Assembly: GCA_050945695.1 (NCBI GenBank)
Contig: JBMNTK010000152.1
Location: 1-10,028 of the forward strand
DNA length: 10,028 bases
Source of the DNA: Ch71 sp050945695
GTDB lineage: Bacteria; Chloroflexota; Anaerolineae; DRVO01
Direction of reading: 5' to 3'
The translations under genes were made by a program, and so were the position numbers. The notes beneath the pieces were generated by a model that was not told where the DNA came from, ran no database searches, and saw only the letters and a program-made list of their open reading frames with translations. Shown in pieces: positions 1 through 5,292 of this stretch. The first letter of the stretch is position 1; the number at the start of each line of letters is the position of its first letter.

Positions 1-29
1 AGTAGAGCAAGTTCCTCGTTACTAACCAC
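1..29 (-). CDS. Possible 5' end of a leftward gene cut by the window edge
   Basis: Only about nine codons lie in the window (start GTG at 29-27, reading MVSNEELAL), so no function can be given. The support is context. A leftward promoter (228-200) has no other gene between it and this point, and a GGAGGA Shine-Dalgarno site (38-33) stands four bases before the GTG, the same spacing seen before galK in this window. The leader would be about 165 nt and includes a 9-bp hairpin. A TTG at 14-12 behind GAGG is an alternative start. The reading frame is open to the edge, but that means little over 29 bases. Confidence 0.33.
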
Positions 30-47
30 GACTCCTCCACAACGACG

Positions 48-75
48 GCGGGCCGCCCTGGGGGGAGCGGCCCGC
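48..75 (-). other. GC stem-loop in the leader of the left-edge gene
   Basis: A perfect 9-bp stem (48-56 with 67-75, arms GCGGGCCGC and GCGGCCCGC) closes a 10-nt loop. Read leftward it ends about ten bases before the GGAGGA site of the putative left-edge gene. No T-run follows on either strand, so a classical terminator is unlikely. It could be a leader structure or the terminator of an unseen rightward gene. Confidence 0.5.
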
Positions 76-177
76 TTCACGGTTCGATCATCCGCTGCGC
101 CATGCTGCTGGCCGTAGCGGATGTTTGGTGGCGCCGGTCATACTGACCTGGCGAACACCACTGTCCCCAGGGCTCTA

Positions 178-188
178 GTGCACTGCAC
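178..188. promoter_or_regulatory. 11-bp palindrome just downstream of a leftward promoter
   Basis: GTGCACTGCAC is a perfect palindrome (GTGCA, one central base, TGCAC). It lies about +5 to +16 of the transcript predicted from the promoter at 228-200, a common place for a repressor operator. The symmetry is seen directly; binding by a regulator is inference. Confidence 0.35.
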
Positions 189-199
189 CGTGCGACATA

Positions 200-228
200 A
201 ATATACGGTAGAGGCCGATGCCTGTCAA
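200..228 (-). promoter_or_regulatory. Strong leftward sigma70-type promoter
   Basis: Reading the minus strand, -35 TTGACA (228-223) is a perfect consensus match. It is followed by exactly 17 nt and then -10 TATATT (205-200), five of six matching. Start of transcription is expected near 193. It points to the gene cut by the left edge and is the best-scoring promoter in the window. Confidence 0.7.
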
Positions 229-230
229 AG

Positions 231-244
231 GCCCGGTACCGGGC
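231..244. promoter_or_regulatory. 14-bp perfect palindrome immediately upstream of the leftward promoter
   Basis: GCCCGGTACCGGGC is fully self-complementary and begins two bases upstream of the TTGACA of the promoter at 228-200. That is where an activator or an overlapping repressor would bind. It has no spacer, so it could also be a chance GC palindrome. With the 11-bp palindrome at 178-188 it frames the promoter. Confidence 0.35.
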
Positions 245-340
245 GGCCCACATCGGAGCGCGCCGGGTGGCTGGTCGTCGCTTGACGCCTCCGGTGTCGT
301 CCGCCCCCGCTCCCCGCTGCCGTCCCCGAAGCACTCCCCG

Positions 341-369
341 GTCATCCCGAGCGCCACGAGGGATCTCGG
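341..369 (+). repeat. REP-like intergenic repeat (GTCATCCCGAGCG type)
   Basis: The stretch reads GTCATCCCGAGCG, then CCACGAGGGATCTCGG. It matches the pattern, known from many bacterial genomes, of intergenic repeats of the form GTCATCCTGAGCGnnnCGAnGGATCTC. The ends are inverted (ATCCC at 344-348 and GGGAT at 360-364), so it can fold. It sits in the roughly 450-bp region without a clear gene (30-477). Apart from this element, the promoter/palindrome cluster and the terminator at 432-461, I see nothing in that region. The family match is from memory; the copy number cannot be judged here. Confidence 0.5.
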
Positions 370-431
370 CCTGTTCCGTGTTCGGGGTAGTTGCAGGCAA
401 CGTGCCCGCGGCGCCAGAGGGGTTAACGCAA

Positions 432-461
432 ACGGCGGCCGGAGGTGACTCCGGCCGCCGT
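432..461 (-). terminator. Intrinsic terminator of the Cys-rich small protein gene
   Basis: A perfect 12-bp GC-rich stem (432-443 with 450-461, arms ACGGCGGCCGGA and TCCGGCCGCCGT), with one further G-C pair, leaves a 4-nt loop. Read leftward it is followed by TTTGCGTT, a short interrupted T-run. It begins 17 bases after the stop codon of the gene at 478-816. Confidence 0.7.
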
Positions 462-477
462 GCCAAGCCGCACGATC

Positions 478-816
478 TTAGGCGGCTTCCTGCTTCTCTT
501 CCCGTTTGCTGAGAAACTCGCGCACCTCGGCGCGGGCCTTCTCGTATCGCTTCAGTAGGGCTGCATCCGTCAGCTTGGCCGAGTTGACTGCCCGGCGAGC
601 GCAGGAGGCACATCCAAGAGAAGCCTTGTAGGAGCCCAGGTCGCACTTCATGCACTCGCTCAGCCGGACCATAGTCAGGCAGAAGGCGAGCTTGTCCTCG
701 TGCGTGTCGGGCAGGGGCGTGATGTATTCCACCAGCCGCTGCCACTCGGGGCCCCGGAGGTTGGCCACCGCAGGTATGGCCTTGCACGGGAACAGTATCT
801 CGCTGTGGAGAGTCAT
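478..816 (-). CDS. Small conserved-looking protein with a zinc-ribbon-like cysteine cluster
   Basis: 112 aa. I do not recognise a named family. The N-terminal half (residues 1-50, with LHSEILFP, AIPAVANLRG and W25) looks globular. Then comes a tight cysteine set: C46, C55-x2-C58 and C69-x2-C72, with 10 residues between the CxxC pairs. The spacing suits a zinc ribbon or an iron-sulfur site but proves neither. The last 30 residues are charged and probably helical (LLKRYEKARAEVREFLSKRE). There is no signal peptide or membrane segment, so it should be cytosolic. The ATG start is supported by GAGGTG eight bases upstream. The gene stands alone with its own promoter (922-894) and terminator (461-432). 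It could be a small DNA- or RNA-associated protein; that is a guess from the fold hint only. Confidence 0.8.
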   Translation of the reverse strand: MTLHSEILFPCKAIPAVANLRGPEWQRLVEYITPLPDTHEDKLAFCLTMVRLSECMKCDLGSYKASLGCASCARRAVNSAKLTDAALLKRYEKARAEVREFLSKREEKQEAA

Positions 817-860
817 CCGTACACCTCAAGCCTAGTGGGAACCCGGGTCATGAAAGCAAG

Positions 861-882
861 CGCCGCCGGGCCCACGGCGGCG
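861..882. other. GC stem-loop in the leader of the Cys-rich protein gene
   Basis: A 7-bp stem (CGCCGCC and GGCGGCG) closes an 8-nt loop. It lies within the first 30 nt of the transcript expected from the promoter at 922-894, so a leader structure is more likely than a terminator. It is also downstream of the MFS gene and could help end that transcript. Read leftward it is followed by CTTGCTTTC, only a weak T-tract. Confidence 0.45.
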
Positions 883-893
883 CGCGCTGACTA

Positions 894-922
894 ATAGTAC
901 CACGGATCGCCCGCGGTGTCAA
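894..922 (-). promoter_or_regulatory. Leftward sigma70-type promoter for the Cys-rich protein gene
   Basis: On the minus strand, -35 TTGACA (922-917) is perfect, the spacer is 17 nt and -10 is TACTAT (899-894), four of six matching. The expected start near 887 gives a leader of about 70 nt. An 8-bp direct repeat CAATATAC at 920-927 and 934-941 overlaps and flanks the -35 box and may be a regulator site. Confidence 0.65.
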
Positions 923-940
923 TATACAATGCACAATATA

Positions 941-960
941 CGGTTACTTGCCAGCAACCG
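941..960 (-). terminator. Possible weak terminator of the MFS gene
   Basis: Three bases after the MFS stop codon there is an imperfect palindrome (CGGTT at 941-945 pairs with AACCG at 956-960, with an inner CT/AG match). Read leftward it is followed by TATATTGTGCATTGTATATTG, which is T-rich but interrupted. On the plus strand the same hairpin is followed by TTTT, but no rightward gene ends here. Confidence 0.35.
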
Positions 961-963
961 TTT

Positions 964-2238
964 TCAGTGCTGAGGCCGGGACCGCTCCAGCTTGGCGAAG
1001 GCTAGGTAATACACCACCCCCGCCGCGATCAGGACGCAGCCGGCTAGGGCGAACATGGGCCCGTACCCCACGCGCACGATGGCGAGGCCGGCGACGAAGG
1101 CCGTCAGGGCCCAGGTAGCGTTCCAGGCTACGCTGCGGTAGGCCACTGTCCGGGCTTGGCGCCGAAGGGGGATCACCGCCGCTAGGAAGGCACCATCCAG
1201 CGGCCAGGCCGCCATGTCGGTGATGTTGCGCACGAGCACGGCGGCGGTTGCCAGGAGGGTCCCCGGGTTGAGCGCCAGCAACAGGAGGAGCGGGGCCCCG
1301 ACCGTCCGGATGGCAACCATGGCCCGGACCTTGCCGATGCGATCGGCCAGGCTGGAGGCAGCCACGGTGGTGACAGCGGCAAGGGTGGCGCTGGTGGCAG
1401 AAATGAGGCTGATGGTGGCGGCGGAGAGCCCCAGGACCCGGCTGAAGTAGACGTTGATGAACGGACCGATACAGGCGCCGCTGAGGGCAAACAGGACGGT
1501 GGTCCCAATGAAGACCGCTACCTGCCGGCGGGCCTGGGCCGGTGGCGTCGCCACTTCGGGGCTGGGTGGAGGCCCGGCAACGACCTCGGGGTCGGGTTCG
1601 GTCCGGTCGGTCGCCATGGACATGGGCACCACGGCCACCAGACCCAGGAGCGCGCCCACCACCAGGCTGAGCCGGAAGGAGGGTATGCTCTCGGCGGCGC
1701 CCAGGTGCAACAGCCGGGCGAAGAAGGCCGGCAACTGGCCGCCGATGAGGCTGCCGGCGGTGCCGGCGATGGAGATGGCGGCGGAGTTGGCGGAGAAGAC
1801 CAGCGTGCGCTCGGCCGGGGTGGTGTTGTCCACCAGGTAAGGTGTGTAGGGCACCACCCGCATGGCGAACCCTGTCCCGGTGACCACGTTGAGCAGCGCC
1901 AGGGCCCAGGGCTGGGAAGCCAGGCTCATCCCCAGGGCACCGGCCGCGATCACCGCCGTGCCCACCACCAGCACCAGCCGGGGGCCGTACCGCTCCGAGA
2001 GGGTGCCGGCAGGGACGGCGCCGGCCGCGATGGCTCCCATCTGCACCAGGGAGAGGAAGCCGATGAAGTCCTCTTGGTAGCCCAGGGCGACGAGGTAGAG
2101 ATTGTACAGGAGCAGGAAGATGCCGGAGACGCCCACGTTGGACAGGAAAACCGTCCACAGGAACAGGCGCGAATTGCGGCTGATCCGAGGCGATCGGGCC
2201 CTCAGCCGGGCCAGTGCCCTCCACCCCATGCGTCCCAT
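964..2238 (-). CDS. Major facilitator superfamily transporter, 12-helix, probably drug-efflux-like
   Basis: Up to 424 aa, the usual MFS size. Hydrophobic segments recur along the chain in two groups of about six, for example residues 28-50, 58-78, 88-108, 188-206, 240-262, 312-335, 374-390 and 394-414. The signature loop between helices 2 and 3 is present (G78-T-L-S-E-R-Y-G-P-R87), with a weaker second copy in the C-terminal half (S296-L-A-D-R-I-G-K303). A proline-rich cytosolic linker (about 210-238) joins the halves. The family moves small solutes or drugs with a proton or sodium gradient; nothing here fixes the substrate. The ATG at 2238 has no clear Shine-Dalgarno site. The ATG nine bases in (2229-2227) is a possible alternative behind GGATGGGA. 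It is divergent from galK but each has its own promoter, so sugar efflux is only a suggestion. Confidence 0.88.
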   Translation of the reverse strand: MGRMGWRALARLRARSPRISRNSRLFLWTVFLSNVGVSGIFLLLYNLYLVALGYQEDFIGFLSLVQMGAIAAGAVPAGTLSERYGPRLVLVVGTAVIAAGALGMSLASQPWALALLNVVTGTGFAMRVVPYTPYLVDNTTPAERTLVFSANSAAISIAGTAGSLIGGQLPAFFARLLHLGAAESIPSFRLSLVVGALLGLVAVVPMSMATDRTEPDPEVVAGPPPSPEVATPPAQARRQVAVFIGTTVLFALSGACIGPFINVYFSRVLGLSAATISLISATSATLAAVTTVAASSLADRIGKVRAMVAIRTVGAPLLLLLALNPGTLLATAAVLVRNITDMAAWPLDGAFLAAVIPLRRQARTVAYRSVAWNATWALTAFVAGLAIVRVGYGPMFALAGCVLIAAGVVYYLAFAKLERSRPQH

Positions 2239-2248
2239 CCAGCAACAA

Positions 2249-2269
2249 GCGGGCCCCTCGCGGGCCCGC
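2249..2269 (-). other. GC stem-loop in the MFS leader
   Basis: A perfect 8-bp stem (GCGGGCCC at 2249-2256 with GGGCCCGC at 2262-2269) with a 5-nt loop ends ten bases before the MFS start codon. In the transcript it could hide the ribosome site, which fits the absence of a visible Shine-Dalgarno sequence. There is no direct evidence of a regulatory role. Confidence 0.4.
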
Positions 2270-2288
2270 CCTCTGTATTCTGGTGATC

Positions 2289-2316
2289 AGTATAGCGGCA
2301 CGTGTGGCGACCGCAA
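2289..2316 (-). promoter_or_regulatory. Probable leftward promoter of the MFS gene
   Basis: On the minus strand, -10 TATACT (2294-2289) matches five of six and is preceded by a 16-nt spacer and -35 TTGCGG (2316-2311), three of six matching. The expected start is near 2282, giving a 40-45 nt leader. Confidence 0.5.
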
Positions 2317-2353
2317 GGAGCGGCCTCCGGGTATCGGAGGCTGGTCCCTTCCG

Positions 2354-2382
2354 TTGGCTGCTTGCCGAGGGCGGGATATACT
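2354..2382 (+). promoter_or_regulatory. Rightward promoter of galK
   Basis: -35 TTGGCT (2354-2359), 17-nt spacer, -10 TATACT (2377-2382): four and five of six matching. The transcript should start near 2389. Its leader holds a CGGGC-TTCG-GCCCG hairpin (2400-2413) with a stable TTCG loop, just upstream of the galK ribosome site. Confidence 0.6.
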
Positions 2383-2446
2383 CCCGGTGGCGGCAGGGCC
2401 GGGCTTCGGCCCGAGGGCCGCATGATCTGTGGTTGACGGAGGTCAG

Positions 2447-3613
2447 ATGCTCGCCGCGGAGGAGAGAGCGGTCAGTTCATTCGTGGAGGCCTTCGGGCGT
2501 CGGCCCGAGATCATCGTCCGGGCGCCGGGCCGGGTGAACCTGATCGGTGAGCACACCGACTACAACGACGGCTTCGTGCTGCCGGTGGCCATTGACCGGG
2601 CGGTATACATCGCCGCTTCTCCGCGCACGGACCGGCGGGTGACGTTGGTGGCGGAGGACTTCGGCGAGCGGGTCGAGTTCAGCCTGGACCTGATCGAGCA
2701 CGATCCAGCCCACTCCTGGAGCAACTACCCGAGAGGGGTGGCCTGGGTGCTGGAGGGCCGGGGGATACGGCTGGTGGGGATGGACGCGGTCATCCTCGGG
2801 GACGTGCCCATCGGCGCCGGGCTGAGCTCGTCGGCCGCGCTGGAGGTGGCCACGGCCAAGGCCTTCCAGGCCCTATCCGGGTTCGAGATGGACGGGCCGG
2901 AGATGGCCTTGGCGGCGCAGGAGGCCGAGAACCGCTTCGTGGGCATGAAGTGCGGCATCATGGACCAGTTCATCTCCGTCCTGGGCCGCCGTGATCATGC
3001 CTTACTGATCGACTGCCGCTCCCTGGAACACCGACTGGTGCCCATGCCTACGGGATATGGGTTGGTGGTGGCCAACACGATGAAGCGTCGGGGCTTGGTG
3101 GACTCGGAGTACAACCTGCGGCGGGCCCAGTGTGAGGAAGGCGTACGGCTGCTGCAGGAGCGTCTGCCCGGGATCCGGGCGCTGCGAGACGTCACCCCCG
3201 ACCAGCTGGAGGCGAATCGGGACCTGCTGCCCGAGGTCGTGTACCGTCGCTGCCGGCACGTTGTAGAGGAAAACGAGCGGGTGCTCAACGCGGTGACGGC
3301 CCTGGGGAATGGCGATGCGGCCACCTTCGGGCGTCTCATGCTCCAGTCTCACGCCAGCCTGCGGGACGACTACGAGGTGAGCTCGCCGGAGCTCGACTTC
3401 ATGGTGGAGGCGGCGCTGGACATCGGAGGGGCGGTGGGGGCACGCATGACCGGAGCCGGGTTTGGGGGATGCACGGTGAACCTGGTCCGGCAGGGCGCAT
3501 TGGAGACCTTCAGTGCGGAACTGGGGCGACGCTATCAGGAGTGGGCCGGCGTCACCCCGGAGATCTACGTCTTCCGGGCCGAGGCCGGAGCAGAAGCAAG
3601 GAGACTGCCGTAG
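2447..3613 (+). CDS. galK: Galactokinase
   Basis: 388 aa, normal for the family. It transfers phosphate from ATP to C1 of galactose, the first committed step of the Leloir pathway, in the cytosol. All GHMP-kinase signatures are present: the galactokinase box GRVNLIGEHTDYNDG (residues 28-42, with sugar-binding E35, H36 and D38), the ATP loop PIGAGLSSSAA (121-131), the catalytic base D173 in GIMDQ (after R25), and the C-terminal GARMTGAGFGGC (331-342). I chose ATG 2447 because GGAGGT stands directly upstream. An in-frame GTG at 2429 would add six residues and place that site inside the gene. No galT or galE lies next to it, so the rest of the pathway must be elsewhere. The neighbour is a divergent MFS gene. 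The specificity residues fit galactose rather than N-acetylgalactosamine or arabinose, as far as sequence shows. Confidence 0.96.
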   Translation: MLAAEERAVSSFVEAFGRRPEIIVRAPGRVNLIGEHTDYNDGFVLPVAIDRAVYIAASPRTDRRVTLVAEDFGERVEFSLDLIEHDPAHSWSNYPRGVAWVLEGRGIRLVGMDAVILGDVPIGAGLSSSAALEVATAKAFQALSGFEMDGPEMALAAQEAENRFVGMKCGIMDQFISVLGRRDHALLIDCRSLEHRLVPMPTGYGLVVANTMKRRGLVDSEYNLRRAQCEEGVRLLQERLPGIRALRDVTPDQLEANRDLLPEVVYRRCRHVVEENERVLNAVTALGNGDAATFGRLMLQSHASLRDDYEVSSPELDFMVEAALDIGGAVGARMTGAGFGGCTVNLVRQGALETFSAELGRRYQEWAGVTPEIYVFRAEAGAEARRLP

Positions 3614-3632
3614 GCACGGCAGTCTCCTTGCT
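3595..3632. terminator. Long hairpin between convergent galK and tatA
   Basis: A perfect 17-bp stem (3595-3611 with 3616-3632) closes a 4-nt loop AGGC. It contains the last five codons of galK, and the first base of its TAG stop is the last paired base of the left arm. It is also downstream of tatA on the other strand (stop at 3681). Neither side has a good T-run, so it may work with Rho, by slowing polymerase, or by protecting mRNA 3' ends. A two-way terminator is the simplest reading. Confidence 0.65.
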
Positions 3633-3680
3633 GGCTAACGATCGGGGCCCGTCCACGAGAGGGGTCGGGGCCGGCTTACG

Positions 3681-3947
3681 CTAGCTCTGCTCTTCCTCTT
3701 CGAGGGTCTCCTCTTCCTCAGCCTCTTCTACCACTTCCTGCTTCGGGCGGGAGGTGCGAGTCCGGCTCTTGCGGGAAGAGTAGGCTGTCTCTTTCTCATC
3801 CTCATCCTCATCGCTTCGGCTGGCAGCCCGGAACTCCCGGATGCTCTGCCCGATGGCGCCGCCGATCTGAGGCAGCTTGCCAACGCCGAAGATGATGATG
3901 ACGATCACGAGGATGATTGCGAGTTCGGGTACCCCGAGATGTGGCAT
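3681..3947 (-). CDS. tatA: Sec-independent twin-arginine translocase subunit TatA
   Basis: 88 aa. TatA oligomers form the passage through which folded proteins with twin-arginine signals cross the inner membrane. Typical parts are visible: a short N-terminus with E8, one membrane helix (about 7-20), the F20-G21 hinge with GKLPQIG (23-29), an amphipathic helix (about 30-42) and a highly charged, mostly acidic tail (50-88) ending EEEEQS. I chose ATG 3947 because GGAGGGGGATA precedes it; a TTG at 3962 would add MWRGI and swallow that site. The gene is alone; tatB and tatC are not here, which is common for single-copy TatA/E genes. Convergent with galK. TatE/TatB assignment is less likely given the short hinge region and length. 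Confidence 0.93.
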   Translation of the reverse strand: MPHLGVPELAIILVIVIIIFGVGKLPQIGGAIGQSIREFRAASRSDEDEDEKETAYSSRKSRTRTSRPKQEVVEEAEEEETLEEEEQS

Positions 3948-3968
3948 TATCCCCCTCCACAAGTTGGT

Positions 3969-3986
3969 GGCGCCGGTCTTGGCGCC
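3969..3986 (-). other. Inverted repeat in the tatA leader
   Basis: GGCGCC occurs at 3969-3974 and 3981-3986 with six bases between, giving a 6-bp hairpin about 10 bases upstream of the tatA ribosome site. A 15-base stretch covering its left half (3964-3978) recurs exactly at 125-139, in the leader of the left-edge gene. Confidence 0.35.
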
Positions 3987-4032
3987 CCACTCCTATGACC
4001 GCGTGGCGGACCAGTTGCTAGTGACCTCACGT

Positions 4033-4060
4033 ATTATAACACACGGACAGAACTCGCCAA
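4033..4060 (-). promoter_or_regulatory. Leftward promoter of tatA
   Basis: On the minus strand, -10 TATAAT (4038-4033) is a perfect match. A 16-nt spacer separates it from -35 TTGGCG (4060-4055), four of six. The expected start is near 4026, giving an 80-nt leader. Confidence 0.65.
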
Positions 4061-4156
4061 AACGGGGAACACTGTTTTGCAGGATCTAGACCCCAAGAGC
4101 TGCAGGGGAAAGGGTGAAGGCCGCAGGGAGAGGCGAGAGCGGTCCCGCTCTACCCC

Positions 4157-5290
4157 CTAGGGTGCCACCTGCACGAACTGACCCTCGCGCACTTGGAACA
4201 CGTAGACCCGCTGATCCCGCAGATCGCCCTGGTCGTCGTAAGCGATGCGCCCGGCCAGGCCCTGGTAGTCTAGGCGACGGATGGCATCGCTCATGGCGGC
4301 GGCTCCAAAGCTGCCGGCCGCCTGGGCCCCGCGGATGAGCACATCCATGGCCATGTAGCCCACGATGCTATAGGTGTCCGGGTTGCGCTGCTCCACCGCT
4401 TGGTACTGACGGACCCAATCCTCGGTCACTACGGTGGCCGGGCTGGGGGTAAAGCCGCTCACGTAGGCGCCCTCCGCCGCCGGGCCGGACTCGTCAATGA
4501 AGGCGGAAAGGAAGCAGGCGTCACTGGCCAGGAGGGGGACCTGCACCCCCGCTTCGCGCAACTGGGGCAGGAACACGTACCCTTCGGTCTCGTAGGAGGC
4601 CAGGAAGATGGCGTCCGGCTGCACGCGCTGGACCTGCTCGATGGCGGCGTCGTGGCGTTCGGCCGCCTCCTGGATGACGATGTCGGCTGCTACCTCCGCG
4701 CCCAGGCCCTGCAGGTTCTCCACCAGCAGGTTGCGCAGACCGTTGCCGTAATCATCGTCCAGGTGCACGACGGCGATCCGGGAGGCGCCGAGCGTGCTAG
4801 TCAGGAACTCGGCGTCTACCCGCCCCTGAGTCGCATCGGTGGCGTTGACGCGGAAGAAGTTGCGGTATCCTCGCCGGGTCAACTCCACGTTGGAGGCGGT
4901 GGGGGTGACTACGTTAACGGCAACGCCGCTGTAGACCTCCATGGCGGCCAGGGTTTGGCCGCTGTTGTAGTGACCGATCACCCCGAGGACTTCCTGACCC
5001 GAGGTCACCTCGGAGGCCACCTGCTCGGCCACCTCCATCGCTACGTCGCTGTCGGCCTCGTCATCGAGGGCCTGCACCACGATCCGGCGGTTGAGGATGC
5101 CCCCCTGCATGTTGGCTTGCTCGGCGCGCAGGCGGGCGCCGCCCACTACGGTCTGGCCGCCGTTAGCCTGGAACCCCGAGAGAGGGACGGCGACGTACAC
5201 GGTGATCTCGCCCGTGGGGGTTGATGGACCTCCGCACGCTGCCATGAGGCCGGCGTACAGGGGGAACCCGAGCAGAGCGCGCCGGCGCAT
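4157..5290 (-). CDS. Lipoprotein solute-binding receptor of the branched-chain amino acid type
   Basis: 377 aa. Type I periplasmic binding fold, family of LivJ/LivK (Peripla_BP_6-like). The N-terminus is a lipoprotein signal: MRRRALLGFP, hydrophobic stretch, then LMAAC with the lipidated cysteine at 19. The mature part has the expected blocks: ITVYVAVPLSGFQANGG near the start, GVIGHYNSGQTLAAMEVY, VVTPTASNVELTRRGYRNFFRVNATDATQG, HLDDDYGNGLRNLL and PDAIFLASYETEGYVFLPQLREAG. The family delivers amino acids, amides or other small polar solutes to an ABC importer; some members act as sensors. The start is ATG 5290 (GGAGG seven bases upstream); a GTG at 5296 overlaps the previous stop but sits on the ribosome site. 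It is third in an operon with no permease or ATPase, so it either serves a distant transporter or senses ligand for its partners. Confidence 0.9.
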   Translation of the reverse strand: MRRRALLGFPLYAGLMAACGGPSTPTGEITVYVAVPLSGFQANGGQTVVGGARLRAEQANMQGGILNRRIVVQALDDEADSDVAMEVAEQVASEVTSGQEVLGVIGHYNSGQTLAAMEVYSGVAVNVVTPTASNVELTRRGYRNFFRVNATDATQGRVDAEFLTSTLGASRIAVVHLDDDYGNGLRNLLVENLQGLGAEVAADIVIQEAAERHDAAIEQVQRVQPDAIFLASYETEGYVFLPQLREAGVQVPLLASDACFLSAFIDESGPAAEGAYVSGFTPSPATVVTEDWVRQYQAVEQRNPDTYSIVGYMAMDVLIRGAQAAGSFGAAAMSDAIRRLDYQGLAGRIAYDDQGDLRDQRVYVFQVREGQFVQVAP

Positions 5291-5292
5291 GC

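Noticed and set aside
80..96. GGTTCGATCATCC as a tRNA T-arm
   Set aside because: The five flanking pairs do not match and no other tRNA parts are found on either strand.
77..829. Leftward open frame of about 250 codons spanning the Cys-protein gene
   Set aside because: Composition is arginine/proline-rich without domains, it runs through a terminator and a promoter, and the 112-aa gene in another frame has a ribosome site, promoter and terminator.
944..2248. Leftward 434-codon open frame overlapping the MFS gene in another frame
   Set aside because: Reads as Gly/Arg/His/Pro-rich low-complexity text with no domain. The overlapping frame has membrane helices and MFS motifs, so this is a GC-rich shadow.
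4136..4151. Hairpin AGAGCG/CGCTCT after the receptor gene as its terminator
   Set aside because: Only six pairs and followed leftward by a C/T-mixed, not T-rich, tract. Too weak to annotate; the operon end remains unknown.
4400..5224. Rightward 274-codon open frame opposite the receptor gene
   Set aside because: Antisense shadow of a clear solute-binding protein. His/Gly/Val-rich, no ribosome site and no domain.
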